DNA from: an uncultured Bacteroidales bacterium
GTDB taxonomy: Bacteria > Bacteroidota > Bacteroidia > Bacteroidales > F082
NCBI GenBank assembly: GCA_946185535.1
Contig: CAMHJX010000012.1
Coordinates: forward strand, 40,117 to 104,116
Direction: 5' to 3'
DNA: 64,000 nt
Under the pieces are notes generated by a model. The model saw nothing but the letters and a program-made list of their open reading frames with translations, searched no databases and had not been told where the DNA came from. Of this stretch, positions 42,524-52,490 are shown piece by piece (the first letter of the stretch is position 1; every line of letters starts with the position of its first letter). Position numbers and translations under genes: made by a program.

Positions 42524-45500
42524 TTACTTCACGACCACTTTCTGGACCTTCATGTTGTCGCCGTTGATCAGGCGGAGCATGTAGACACCGGCGGCACCGT
42601 CCACGCTGACGTTGGCGCAGCCGTTGATGGTCTCGCTCTTCAGGACGCGGCCGGTAACGTCGATCACTTGCAGGGTGGCTTCACCCTCGTTGTTGATGAC
42701 GAAGCTTCCGTTGCTGAAGAAGGCGAAGTTGTCGTCGTTGCTGTTGTTGCCGGTGGCGAACACGAGCTTGAAGCGGCTTTCGTAGTCGGTCGTGCTGGCC
42801 TCGAAGCTGTAGCTAGGAGTGCTGAGCAGGTCGACGTCGTTGCCGGTGAGGTTGTCGATGAGGTGCAGGTAAGCGAACTCAACGTTGTCGTTGCTGAAGT
42901 TCAAGCTGTAGGTGCCATTGCTTTCGGCCTTGAAGTTGACAGGCATTTCGCCAATCTCTTCAGCGCGCACCACGGCGTAGTCTTTGTCGTCCATCGGGAT
43001 GTAGACCTTGGTGCTGTTCTGGTTGAATTGCAGTTTGGGCAATTGGCGGCATTCGCTAAAGCGGATGAAAGCACGGTCGATGACATTGTTGCCTTGGCTC
43101 AGGTTGAGGGCCAGTCTATTGCCCGTCTTTGCAGGAGCAGTAGTGGTGAAAACGACTTCCTCGTTGTCTTCTTCGGCGGTGACGAACACGCCTTCCGCGA
43201 CTTCGATATGTCTTGCATCTTCTGCACCAATGGGTACAAATGCAGTAGCTGCGCTATTCATAGTATAGTAATCGCGGTTGTCTGCGAAGTAAGCATTATC
43301 AGTGTAGGGGTTACCCACGAGGTTCCAGCCAGCGAAACGTGCATCATCATTTCTTTTCAGCTGAACCGGGTAATCGCTTTCTGTAGCAGGAATGCCGTAG
43401 AAGATCAAGTCGACATCAGTATTGTGTGCATAGAGATAGCCCTTGCCGATTTCGAGGCCGAAGCCACCCAAATCATTATTAGCGTCACCTTTATAGTTGA
43501 TCCATTCATTGCCGTATCCATCAGTGTTCTGGTCGAAGTAGTAGAGGTCGTAGCTGTTGCTGAGCATATTGGTCACATCTTCGGGAGCTACATCGCCAAA
43601 GGGCGGGGCAATGAGGTACCAGTTGCCGGTGCCAGTGCCATAGCCAGTGATGGACTTGATGTATTTTTCACAAACGAACACTGTGGAAGGAGTGTGTTCA
43701 TAAGGAATGCGAGTTGCAGGTTGACCGTTATTATAATTGCAAGTGAAGTTGGCTGCATCCATAGGTTCAACATAGAATGTATAAGTACCGAGTTCGGCTT
43801 CCGCCAAGACAGTGAATTCCATGGTGAACATAAGACCTGTTACCGTGGTAGGACTGCCAGCAGGTTGTACGAAGGCAACTCTAACAACGCCATCGCTAGG
43901 ATAGCTGAATTGCTTCAACATACAAGCATTACCCACTGCACCATAAGTAGGATCAGCAGTGTGTTCGAATATGGTATTGTCATAATAAAGGTGAACACCG
44001 AGGCTGGTGAAACCGTCATAGTTGCCACTGGCAGGAGCTGCCATGTAGGCTTCCACAGTGATGACATCGCCGGGTAGGGCATTGGCTGGGGCAGTCACGG
44101 TGAACTGGACAGCGTCCGGGTTAGAGGTCACGGTCACGGTGATGGTGGCAGTGACTTCAGGATTCGAAACGGAGGCAATAGTGATAGTGGTTTCGCCCAC
44201 GCCCATGCCAGTCACAACGCCGTTTTCATCGACGGTGGCGATGGTTGCGTCAGCCACAGTGAAGGTGACGCTTTGATCGGTGGCATTGGCAGGAGCCACA
44301 GTGTAGCTGATGGTGGCAGTCTCGCCAGTGACCACGGTGACATTCTCAGCGGTGATGCCAGTGACATCAATACCGTTCACGGTCACATCGATGGTGGTGC
44401 TGACATTCGAGCCGTCGGTGGCAGAGATGGTGATGGTGGTGGTACCCACGGCAACGCCAGTCACAACGCCAGCGTCAGTGACGGTGGCGACGGTTTCGTC
44501 ATTCGAAGTGTAGGTGACAGCCGGGTTGGTGGCATCGGTAGGAAGCACTTCAAGACCGGTGATGGGGGCAGTTTGGCCAATAGTTACGGTGACATCGTCA
44601 GCGGTGATGCTTTCGACGAGGGTGCCATCAGGAGCCAACTCAGCGTTGGTGATGATCATATAGTCAACGTTGAGGACAAACATATCCGTGACATTGAAGT
44701 GGCGGATGGCCAAATAGACAATCTGTCCGGCATAGGTATCAGGAATGTTGGCCGAGTATTGCACATAGCTACCCGTGGCAACAAATTCACTGGAGATGGC
44801 CGTCATGCTTGCAGGATCGGGTGTGGTGCCGATATACACCTGGAAGTGTTCCGCAGCATAACTCGCGTCTTGACCTTGTGCGTAGAGATAAACGACAGAA
44901 GGACTGTTCAGGATGTGAATGCCAGGGGTGATGGCCCAGTTGTCAGGAGTGAGGGCTGTTCCTCCACTACCACTCTCATTATTATGATATGACTCAGAAT
45001 AAATCGAACCATTGTTTTCATATGGTGTCATGTGTGAATTTCCCGACTCTTCTTCATAATAGTCCCATCCCCAGCCGTAGCCGTCGCCGTCGCTATCGAC
45101 AAAGGTCCAGCCTTCTTCGTTCGGGTCGGTCTCAAAGTCGAAGATGAGGCCAACAAATGGTGTCACTTCCACATTGATGGTGGTGGAGACTTCAGGATTC
45201 GATACTGAGGTGAGGGTGATGGTGGTCGTGCCTGCAGCAACGCCAGTCACCAAACCACTTGCACTGACGGTGGCAACCGAAGTGTTGGCCGAGGTGAAGG
45301 TCACTGCGGGGTTGGTGGCATCAGCTGGCAAAACGGTGTAGTCGATTTGGGCCGAGAAGCCTGCCATCATAGAAAGGTTGGAAGCCGTGATGCTCTCAAC
45401 AGGATTGGGGGCGGCTTCAATCGTGAATTTCACCTGGTTCTTGGAGTTTTGTGCAGTGTAAGAAAGATTGGTGGATGTCGGATTGTAATTAGTGTTGGTG

Positions 45501-46651
45501 GTATTTTGGGCGCCATGAATATAGATGGCCTGATTGTTGGCAGTGAAGACGCGGAAATTAGTTGCATTGTTGGCTGCTGTTCCGGTATTGTCATCCACGA
45601 TGAGGACTACATTGCCACCCGTGTATTCGAAAGGCGTATCGAAAGTAATCTTGGTCCAAGCGTTCGCAGTAAAGCTGACGCTGCCAGAATACACCCTGTC
45701 GCTCGTGGTGGGATGGAAAGCGGTGTTCGAAGCGATGGTGCTTTGGGTCGTGTTCACCATATAGATATCGAGGTTACGTGTAGCTGCTCTACTACCATAG
45801 AATGAGACGCTGGTGATGTTGCCGCCGTCGGTATGACCGATTTCAGTGGCGGTGTAAATTTGTTGCGTCAAAGAATACCTTCTTTGTGTGCGGGTGGGCA
45901 CGTAAGCGTTAGTGTTTGTTCCGCTGCCGATGGTGATTTCTTCTTCCGGCATTCTGCTGAAAACGCTGAAGTCGTCAACAAAGAGATAGGAACCGTCGTA
46001 GCAGTTGTAGTGGCGGATGTAAATCTCGATGGTTTGTCCAGCGTAGGCGCTCAGATCAACCTCGCAATACTCATAACTACCGGTACTGATCGTGAAGTCA
46101 GAACCGACCTGATGGAAGTATTCATCATTTTCAGGAGCCACATAAATTGCCATGGTCTCAGAGGTGCCCCATTCATTAGCTCTATAAGCTTGGGCATAGA
46201 TGCCAGCGAAATACTGTGCACTGCCAGCGGGTAGTGTGATGGCGGGCATGATGATGAAGTTGTCAGGCTGAATTCCCACTCCATTGTCGAAGTCGTAGGA
46301 TTCACTGCCTAAGGCATAGTCACCACTGACGCCAGTGGTTCCAACACCATTATACCAACCCCAAGAGAAATCATCTTCATTGTAATCGATGACGCTGACG
46401 CCTGACAATTCGGCCTGGCTGTTGAATCCGTTGGAGTACAGCACATTGTCGCGGGTGTTAACAGTAGCTCTGTGGTACACCTTACCAGGTTGGAAGTCCT
46501 CGATGGTCTGGAGTTGTCCTGCCACTTCGAATTGAAGCTCAGGTCTTGGAGCGCGGGTGACATTTTTTCTTAGTCTTTGCGTTTGTGCATTCATTGCCAA
46601 CGGCACGAAGAGGGCCACCAGCAGCATGATGAGTAATGATTTTCTTTTCAT
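42524..46651 (-). CDS. Giant T9SS-sorted surface protein with Ig-like and cohesin-like domains
   Basis: 1375 residues. Signal peptide 1-22 (ending MNAQ). In order: an anchor-J/MAM-like beta-sandwich (about 72-232), a Bacteroidota-type beta domain (about 240-412), BIG2 Ig-like domain (418-496; TSVATVSASGLVTGVAAGTT), second anchor-J domain (500-670), two BIG2 domains (678-758, 762-842), and a cohesin-like domain (about 845-994). The last shows ALPGDVITVEAYM, LGVHLYYDNTIFE and DGVVRVAFVQPAG. A C-terminal beta region ends in a sorting domain (VTGRVLKSETING, AGVYMLRL, KVQKVVVK). It lies directly downstream of two dockerin-bearing proteases, so it may be their scaffold; this is inference. It has its own promoter. 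Confidence 0.85.
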   Translation of the reverse strand: MKRKSLLIMLLVALFVPLAMNAQTQRLRKNVTRAPRPELQFEVAGQLQTIEDFQPGKVYHRATVNTRDNVLYSNGFNSQAELSGVSVIDYNEDDFSWGWYNGVGTTGVSGDYALGSESYDFDNGVGIQPDNFIIMPAITLPAGSAQYFAGIYAQAYRANEWGTSETMAIYVAPENDEYFHQVGSDFTISTGSYEYCEVDLSAYAGQTIEIYIRHYNCYDGSYLFVDDFSVFSRMPEEEITIGSGTNTNAYVPTRTQRRYSLTQQIYTATEIGHTDGGNITSVSFYGSRAATRNLDIYMVNTTQSTIASNTAFHPTTSDRVYSGSVSFTANAWTKITFDTPFEYTGGNVVLIVDDNTGTAANNATNFRVFTANNQAIYIHGAQNTTNTNYNPTSTNLSYTAQNSKNQVKFTIEAAPNPVESITASNLSMMAGFSAQIDYTVLPADATNPAVTFTSANTSVATVSASGLVTGVAAGTTTITLTSVSNPEVSTTINVEVTPFVGLIFDFETDPNEEGWTFVDSDGDGYGWGWDYYEEESGNSHMTPYENNGSIYSESYHNNESGSGGTALTPDNWAITPGIHILNSPSVVYLYAQGQDASYAAEHFQVYIGTTPDPASMTAISSEFVATGSYVQYSANIPDTYAGQIVYLAIRHFNVTDMFVLNVDYMIITNAELAPDGTLVESITADDVTVTIGQTAPITGLEVLPTDATNPAVTYTSNDETVATVTDAGVVTGVAVGTTTITISATDGSNVSTTIDVTVNGIDVTGITAENVTVVTGETATISYTVAPANATDQSVTFTVADATIATVDENGVVTGMGVGETTITIASVSNPEVTATITVTVTSNPDAVQFTVTAPANALPGDVITVEAYMAAPASGNYDGFTSLGVHLYYDNTIFEHTADPTYGAVGNACMLKQFSYPSDGVVRVAFVQPAGSPTTVTGLMFTMEFTVLAEAELGTYTFYVEPMDAANFTCNYNNGQPATRIPYEHTPSTVFVCEKYIKSITGYGTGTGNWYLIAPPFGDVAPEDVTNMLSNSYDLYYFDQNTDGYGNEWINYKGDANNDLGGFGLEIGKGYLYAHNTDVDLIFYGIPATESDYPVQLKRNDDARFAGWNLVGNPYTDNAYFADNRDYYTMNSAATAFVPIGAEDARHIEVAEGVFVTAEEDNEEVVFTTTAPAKTGNRLALNLSQGNNVIDRAFIRFSECRQLPKLQFNQNSTKVYIPMDDKDYAVVRAEEIGEMPVNFKAESNGTYSLNFSNDNVEFAYLHLIDNLTGNDVDLLSTPSYSFEASTTDYESRFKLVFATGNNSNDDNFAFFSNGSFVINNEGEATLQVIDVTGRVLKSETINGCANVSVDGAAGVYMLRLINGDNMKVQKVVVK
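43670..44119 (-). other. Cohesin-like domain within the giant surface protein
   Basis: Residues about 845-994. The order of elements follows type I/II cohesins: PGD near the start of a strand, LxxxYDxxxxE (HLYYDNTIFEHT), a G-V-R-V-A-F strand, and a LMFTMEFTVLAEAELGTY strand corresponding to the conserved FATIxFKVK...GxY region. Similarity is by eye only. Confidence 0.55.
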
Positions 46652-46708
46652 TGTGTAGTTTTTTGTTTAATGATTTGTATTATTTGTGTTTGTTCTTTAC
46701 TTATTATG

Positions 46709-46785
46709 TGGCTATCAGCCGTCAGCTATCAGATATCAGCTTGGTTGAACCGGGCTGATTGCTGATGGCTGAAAGCTGACTGCTA
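46709..46785. repeat. Family B iterated-word palindrome, copy 3
   Basis: Arms 46709-46740 and 46754-46785 built from NNTCAGC heptamers, the same word as copy 1. It lies in the leader of the giant surface protein between its promoter and start codon. Confidence 0.85.
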
Positions 46786-46845
46786 TATTATAATCTCGCG
46801 TCTTTTATGTAATCTGTTTATGCTCATCTATTTAATTTCGGGCTG

Positions 46846-46874
46846 CAAAAATAGTGAAAATTAATGACATACAA
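46846..46874 (-). promoter_or_regulatory. Bacteroidota-type promoter of the giant surface protein
   Basis: Minus strand: TTG (46874-46872), 18-nt spacer, TATTTTTG (46853-46846), giving a leader of about 190 nt that includes a family B palindrome. The 385-nt gap 46652-47036 contains only this promoter and two palindromes. Confidence 0.75.
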
Positions 46875-46908
46875 GTAACAGTTTAAATTAATTTTATTAT
46901 TTGCCTTC

Positions 46909-46991
46909 GAGACTATAACCTGTGACTATGACCCGTGACTGCTTTCACTTCCGTTGAAGCGGTCATGGTCATTGTCACAAGTCATTGTCTC
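46909..46991. repeat. Family B iterated-word palindrome, copy 4
   Basis: 31-nt arms (46909-46939 and 46961-46991) with the word TGTGACTATGACC and variants; GAGAC at the outside pairs with GTCTC. It lies 45 nt downstream of the stop of the second C25 protease gene. Confidence 0.85.
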
Positions 46992-47036
46992 TATATTTTG
47001 GCTCAATTTACTCATGTACCTGTTTTTGTACCTTTT

Positions 47037-49565
47037 TTATTGGTTCATGTATAATGCCAACAGCACAGAAACGTCGTCGAGGGTGATGGCATTATCTCCG
47101 TTAACATCGGCATTGAGGAGCGCCTGGTCTGAGAGTTGGACACTTCCCATGACATAGCCAAGAAGAATGGAGACGTCATCAAGAGTGATGGTCCCGTCGC
47201 TATTCACATCGCCAGGGATACCTGCGGCCAAGGTGGTGAAGCTCACTTGCTCGCCATAGGCGGTGCCGGCGCTGTTGGTGGCGTAGGCGCGCACGTAGTA
47301 GGTCGTGTTGGCTTCGAGGCTTGTCATGGAGCTGGTGAAGCTTCCGGTGCCTGTGCCGTCGGTGGTATGGCTGTCGTTGATGGTCGGGTTTTGTGCCGTG
47401 CTCCAGCAGATGCCGCGAGCCGTCACGGTGGCGCCGCCGTCAGCGGTGACGTTGCCGCCGCCTATGGCTGTGGTCTTGTCGATGTTGCTGATGGCTATGG
47501 TGGTCACGGTGGGTGCCACTGCCGGATTGGCAACCGTGATGGTTTGGAGATCTGTCATCTTATTGTAACCGAACACACAGAGGGTGAGTTCTGTGCCAGC
47601 GGTCAAAGTGCCGTTGAGGGTGATGGTGGCGGTGCCGCCGCTCACCGTGGCCTTACCTAATATAGTATGGCTGGCATCGGTGATGGTGGCCACGGCGCCG
47701 TTGCCGTTGCTGACGTTCACCGTATAGGTGCCGCCAGTAGGGGCGATGGTACCAGCGTGGGTGACGGTCATGGCCTGCGGGGTCTTGGTGCGAAGCATCA
47801 AAGTCGGGTCACCATAGAGCACCCAGGCTTGGTAGGTACCCTTGGCCGAATTATCAGAGGTGCTGTAATGGTCAAAGATGGCAAACAAGCTGTTGACACC
47901 TACGCCACCCAACGTATGTTTGATGTTGTTGCTTTTGAGTTCACAGAGGATATCGACAAACTCGTCTTGTGCCCACATGGGCGGAATCCAAGGTTGTGAG
48001 ATATAGGAGAAGAAACCACCGATAGCTCCGGTTGGATTGGAACCATTGGTGGCGTGCATCCATGTCTCAGCGAAGCAGTCTCCACTGGAGTAATCATATT
48101 TACCCACCAAACAAGCTACTGAGAAAATGAACGGCAGCTTGTTGTTGTTGGTCAAGGCGTTGACGTTGGAATTCATGTAGTAGTGCGACTGCCATCCTGT
48201 CTCTTCACCATGGTTGCAGTAGTTGATGATACCCACACCACTATTGATATGGTTGCTGATGGTGGTGGTGGTTGAGCTAGGATAGCCGCTTACACTCTTA
48301 TAGTCTTGATAAACAGTGGTATATCCGTAATTCAACAAGTCGGTGCGAAGATTTTCGATGTGTTGGTAGTCATCTTCGCTATTGTGACCTCCACTACCTT
48401 CTGTAGTGCTGATGCCCAAACCGTTTTGGCACCATGTGGCGCTGGTGGTAAGGTCTCTTTCGTAGGTGAGGATACGGTTGACCTGTGTGGTCACTTGAGC
48501 TGCGCTGCTGGCGGAGAAGCGACCGATGAAAAGGTCATTGTATATATCGTTACCAACGATTTGGCCATAAAGGTTATCCCCCTTTCCGCTATAACTGGTA
48601 CTTCCAGAGCCTGCTGTGTATGTATAGCCGGGAATCTGGGCCACGTCACCGACGAGCAGCACGTGAGTCAGGTTGTTGTTGGCGTTGTACTGGTTCTTGA
48701 TGTACGTCTGGATAGCCGAATAGGTTGAACCGGCGGTGCTGGTGCCCACGATGGTGGTGTTGATGCCACGGGTCTTCTTCCAATTGACGAAATCCGTCAT
48801 CGAGCTGATGAAGTTGTCGTAGCAGATGATGAGCAGGTCGCCTTCCTCATCGACAGGCGTGTATCTGTTCATAGCAGCTTGGTAGTTGATGAAGTGTCGC
48901 TCATACATGTTCTTGAAGTCGGAGCTCATCTTCACCGTGTTGCTGCGGCGGGAAGTCATGACATTCTCGCCGTTGTCGTCCACCTTGTACATCTCCACGG
49001 TCATGTCGTAGTAGACGCGGAGGGTCTTGGTGACGGGGTTGTAGGCGAAGGGATAGACCACCATGTTCTGGCCACGGAAGTCGCGGATGATGTAGGGGTC
49101 ATAGAGGCCCACATTGCTTGCTGGGAAGAATGCATTCTGGTTATAGCATTCGCCGTAGGTGTAAGGCACGGTGGCAGGATCGATGCTGCGCGGGAAGTCG
49201 CCCTTCGAGGGGGCCACTTCGATGCCTTCGAAGTCCTGATACTTGGCGTTGACCACACGGATGTCCATGCGGGCTTGGTCGCCAATCATCACGGGGATAC
49301 CAGTCATAGGCACATTAGGTTCGCCCGCCTGGGCCGTGCTGACGGCCTTGGGCATGGTGACAACGTAGGCTTCACCACGGGGCGTGGTCACGGCAGTCAT
49401 ATAGAATCCCGGGACCTGGAGTCTGACTCGGGTCTGGTCTTCGGATGAGGAGACCAACACCTTCTTGAAGGACTCAGGTGTGCCACTGGTGATACTCGTC
49501 CATTCTTGCGCCATGGTGGTCAGGGCAAGGCAGAGAACGAAGAATGAAAGAAATGCTTTTTTCAT
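47037..49565 (-). CDS. Gingipain-like C25 cysteine protease with C-terminal dockerin (second of pair)
   Basis: 842 residues. Signal peptide 1-19 (ending TMAQ); propeptide_C25-like region about 25-225; C25 caspase-fold protease about 240-600 with LLVGDVAQIPG, catalytic His452 in IINYCNHGEETGW and Cys485 in FSVACLVGKYD. Then an Ig-like region (about 605-685), an Fn3-like domain (about 690-780; ARGICWSTAQNPT, TTYYVRAYATNSAG) and two dockerin-type calcium loops (DVNSDGTITLDD and DVNGDNAITLDD) at the very end. No T9SS sorting domain follows. Gingipains cleave after Arg or Lys; specificity here is unknown. It follows its paralogue by 24 nt. Confidence 0.88.
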   Translation of the reverse strand: MKKAFLSFFVLCLALTTMAQEWTSITSGTPESFKKVLVSSSEDQTRVRLQVPGFYMTAVTTPRGEAYVVTMPKAVSTAQAGEPNVPMTGIPVMIGDQARMDIRVVNAKYQDFEGIEVAPSKGDFPRSIDPATVPYTYGECYNQNAFFPASNVGLYDPYIIRDFRGQNMVVYPFAYNPVTKTLRVYYDMTVEMYKVDDNGENVMTSRRSNTVKMSSDFKNMYERHFINYQAAMNRYTPVDEEGDLLIICYDNFISSMTDFVNWKKTRGINTTIVGTSTAGSTYSAIQTYIKNQYNANNNLTHVLLVGDVAQIPGYTYTAGSGSTSYSGKGDNLYGQIVGNDIYNDLFIGRFSASSAAQVTTQVNRILTYERDLTTSATWCQNGLGISTTEGSGGHNSEDDYQHIENLRTDLLNYGYTTVYQDYKSVSGYPSSTTTTISNHINSGVGIINYCNHGEETGWQSHYYMNSNVNALTNNNKLPFIFSVACLVGKYDYSSGDCFAETWMHATNGSNPTGAIGGFFSYISQPWIPPMWAQDEFVDILCELKSNNIKHTLGGVGVNSLFAIFDHYSTSDNSAKGTYQAWVLYGDPTLMLRTKTPQAMTVTHAGTIAPTGGTYTVNVSNGNGAVATITDASHTILGKATVSGGTATITLNGTLTAGTELTLCVFGYNKMTDLQTITVANPAVAPTVTTIAISNIDKTTAIGGGNVTADGGATVTARGICWSTAQNPTINDSHTTDGTGTGSFTSSMTSLEANTTYYVRAYATNSAGTAYGEQVSFTTLAAGIPGDVNSDGTITLDDVSILLGYVMGSVQLSDQALLNADVNGDNAITLDDVSVLLALYMNQ

Positions 49566-49589
49566 ATTGATAATATTACATGGTTATCA

Positions 49590-52298
49590 TTAAAGGCTCA
49601 TGACTATCGCCAACAGCACAGAAACATCATCGAGGGTGATTGCATTATCTCCGTTAACATCGGCATTGATGAGCGCCTGGTCTGAGAGTTGGACATTTCC
49701 CATGACATAGCCAAGAAGAATGGAAACGTCATCGAGGGTAATATCATTGTCGTTGTTCACATCTCCAGGAACGCCGTCAGGCAAGGTGGTGAAGCTCACT
49801 TGTTCGCCGTAGGCGGTGCCGGCGCTGTTGGTGGCGTAGGCGCGCACGTAGTAGGTGGTGTTGGCGGTGAGGCCGGTCATGTTGCTGGTGAAGCTGCCTG
49901 TGCCTGTGCCGTCGGTGGTATGGCTGCCATCAACGGTGGGGTTCTGCGAGGTGCTCCAGCAGATGCCGCGTGCCGTCACGGTAGCACCGCCGTCAGCAGT
50001 GACGTTGCCGCCGCCTGTGGCGGTGTTTTTGTCGATGTCGGCGATGGCCGTGGTGGTCACAGTAGGTGCCGTTGCAGGAGTGACAACAGTGATGGTGCCG
50101 AAATAGGGTTGGTATTGCTGGCGGGTGACGACCACATGGAGGGTGCCGCTGGTGGGGATGGCATTGGTGAAGTTCACGGTAGCCACGCCCGAGGTGTTGG
50201 CCACGCCCACGCCGTAGATGACCGAGCTGTTGTCGGTGATGGCGACATAGGAGCCTGCCAAGGCGTTAACGGTGATGGAGGTGGAACCAGCGTTGACAGT
50301 GCTGGGTATCGTCACGGTGTTGGCTTCCGGCTTGGTGATATAAGGCATTACGGAGCCGTCGCCGAAGCAGTGATAGAACTGGAAGTAGTAGTGGGCCGAG
50401 TTTCTGGTGTTGCCATCGGTGATGCTGGAATTTGTTCTGCCATCATTGACGGCTTGCTGCACGGCGAGGTTGCCGAGATACAGCAGTGCTGAGGCCGAGT
50501 TCCAGTATTGGTCTTGGAACATGACATCGTAGACACCTTTAGTTGAGTTTGTGACTGACGGGGCACTGCCTGCTGAATAGGCGTGAGCTCCAACGGCCCA
50601 GTAGAAGTCCTCATACCAGTAGGAATAAGGCGAGCAACCCACATACGCAATGGCACCTGCATTGGGGACGCGAATCATCGTTTCGGCGAAGCAGGCGTTA
50701 GTGCCTATGGCAGAACCAGGTGAATAGGTTGTCATGGTGCTGTTGAAGTTACCTGTCAAGCAGCAGTTGCCAACGCCGAAGAAATACTTACCTGTGTTGG
50801 AAAGCGTAGCAACTTGGGCTGCTGTCATCAGAGGCTGAGTCCATTCCTGCTTGTCGCCGTGGGCGGTGTAGTTCAAGAAGCATACACCGTTGTTGATGCC
50901 TTGATAAACACCATTGTTGCTGCCGCTGTAACCTTGTGATGACGATGTTGAAACCGTAGCTCTGATGGTGCCGCTGCCAAAGCCGCCGTAGGTGGTGTTG
51001 CTTGATTTGAAATAATTGTTGGTGCCATAGTTGATGGTGGGTTTGGCAACCTTAGGGGTCCAGTTTGAATCCCAACCGCCAACGAGGATGACATTGTTCA
51101 AATAGTTACCGCCGTCGGTGAACTCGAATTTTTCGTAAGTCAACACCTTATTAATATAGTTGGTCAAATGTGTGGTGTTCTCCACCGATATACGGCTGTA
51201 GTACATGTCAGGGAAATAGTTGGTAGTGCTTGTCGAGAAATTGACACTTGCATAACCGAGGTCGGAAGCGCAATTGCCTATGTCAGAGTCTATGTTTTTG
51301 TTCATGTATTGCGGCACTTGTCCAGTATCACCAATCACAATCAAATAAGTGTAGGCGTTGCCTGCTGAGACAGAAGCGTTGTACTTGGTCTTGATGAACG
51401 AAGCGATGGCACTTGCTGTGGTGCCAGCATTGTTGGTGCCAGAACCAGTATAATAGATGTCCACATAGTAGCCCTTTTGCAACTTCCATTGCAGCCATTC
51501 TTCCAGTTTGCTATTTCCCTGGAAGCCCGAATAGCAGATCACCAGCATCTTGACCGGCGTATTGTACATATCGGGGTGGTCGGTGTAGGCGTCTTTGGTT
51601 CCGTTTGCCATCAGCATGTCGACGTTGAAGATTTGGTCGTAGACACTGTAGAAGGCGGGACTGAAGGTGCTCTTAAACATCTGAGTCGTGGCTTCGGCGT
51701 CGCCGTTTTGGAAATCGACGCTCACCTCGATGTCGTTGAACACCTTCACGGTGCCGGCGGCGGGGTTGTAGCGCACGGGTTGCACGATGAGACGGCCGAG
51801 GGTGATGCCACGCATGGTGCCGAGCACCTCAACCGTTGCAATCGGGTTGTCGTTGTAGCTGTTGCGGGTGTATGCGGCCTCGTTGAAGGCGTATTCCACA
51901 GTGTTCGGGTCAATGTCCTTGCGGGCAGGAGCCTGCATGGCGGAGACTGTGCCCATGCCATAGTCGCTCAAAGTGTATTCCGTTTCGGAATGGCCACCTA
52001 CCGAGACAACGGGCGTAGCGCCTGTGGGGATGGCGATGAGCCTGGTAAACATCGGCAACTGAGGCTCACCAACGTTACCGTTGGGGAAGGTGCCTTCGAT
52101 GTAGATTTCCGAGAGCTCACCACGAGTGGTTTCGATGGTGGTGCCTTCAAGGCTGGAAAAAGAGAACGAAGCCTTGAGGCCCGTCATGTCGCTCTTTACG
52201 CATTCAACTTTGTCGGTCGAACGCAACTGAATCTTTTGCTGTGCCATGACACTGACACCGAGTATCAAAGTCATTGCAATGAGGAAAAGCTTCTTCAT
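49590..52298 (-). CDS. Gingipain-like C25 cysteine protease with C-terminal dockerin (first of pair)
   Basis: 902 residues. Signal peptide 1-19 (ending VMAQ); propeptide-like region about 25-235; C25 domain about 248-650 with YLIVIGDTGQVPQ, catalytic His480 in CFLNYTAHGDKQEW and nucleophile Cys513 in GNCCLTGNF. Then an Ig-like region, an Fn3-like domain and a dockerin pair (DVNNDNDITLDD, DVNGDNAITLDD). The catalytic half is clearly diverged from the other protease, but the last 155 residues or so are nearly the same. First gene of a two-gene operon. Probably a surface-bound or secreted endopeptidase. Confidence 0.88.
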   Translation of the reverse strand: MKKLFLIAMTLILGVSVMAQQKIQLRSTDKVECVKSDMTGLKASFSFSSLEGTTIETTRGELSEIYIEGTFPNGNVGEPQLPMFTRLIAIPTGATPVVSVGGHSETEYTLSDYGMGTVSAMQAPARKDIDPNTVEYAFNEAAYTRNSYNDNPIATVEVLGTMRGITLGRLIVQPVRYNPAAGTVKVFNDIEVSVDFQNGDAEATTQMFKSTFSPAFYSVYDQIFNVDMLMANGTKDAYTDHPDMYNTPVKMLVICYSGFQGNSKLEEWLQWKLQKGYYVDIYYTGSGTNNAGTTASAIASFIKTKYNASVSAGNAYTYLIVIGDTGQVPQYMNKNIDSDIGNCASDLGYASVNFSTSTTNYFPDMYYSRISVENTTHLTNYINKVLTYEKFEFTDGGNYLNNVILVGGWDSNWTPKVAKPTINYGTNNYFKSSNTTYGGFGSGTIRATVSTSSSQGYSGSNNGVYQGINNGVCFLNYTAHGDKQEWTQPLMTAAQVATLSNTGKYFFGVGNCCLTGNFNSTMTTYSPGSAIGTNACFAETMIRVPNAGAIAYVGCSPYSYWYEDFYWAVGAHAYSAGSAPSVTNSTKGVYDVMFQDQYWNSASALLYLGNLAVQQAVNDGRTNSSITDGNTRNSAHYYFQFYHCFGDGSVMPYITKPEANTVTIPSTVNAGSTSITVNALAGSYVAITDNSSVIYGVGVANTSGVATVNFTNAIPTSGTLHVVVTRQQYQPYFGTITVVTPATAPTVTTTAIADIDKNTATGGGNVTADGGATVTARGICWSTSQNPTVDGSHTTDGTGTGSFTSNMTGLTANTTYYVRAYATNSAGTAYGEQVSFTTLPDGVPGDVNNDNDITLDDVSILLGYVMGNVQLSDQALINADVNGDNAITLDDVSVLLAIVMSL

Positions 52299-52394
52299 GT
52301 TTAGTTAAAATTGAGTTAATAATTATGTTAAAGACTTGTAAATCCTTGTGTTTCAGATAATTCCAATGTGTACAATATATGTAGTTTAAGCGAG

Positions 52395-52402
52395 CAAAGA
52401 TA
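52395..52402 (-). promoter_or_regulatory. -7 box of the C25 protease operon
   Basis: TATCTTTG on the minus strand, giving a leader of about 90 nt; no good -33 element. Confidence 0.65.
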
Positions 52403-52490
52403 AACATTTTTTCAATGTAAATCGCTTTTTTTTTGTGTTTTTGTGAAAATAAATGAGAGAGAATACTGAATACAGCTTTCTAGGGCTTTA

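Noticed and set aside
42668-44077. 469-codon open frame on the plus strand
   Set aside because: Antisense shadow of the giant surface protein; it has no signal or domain of its own.
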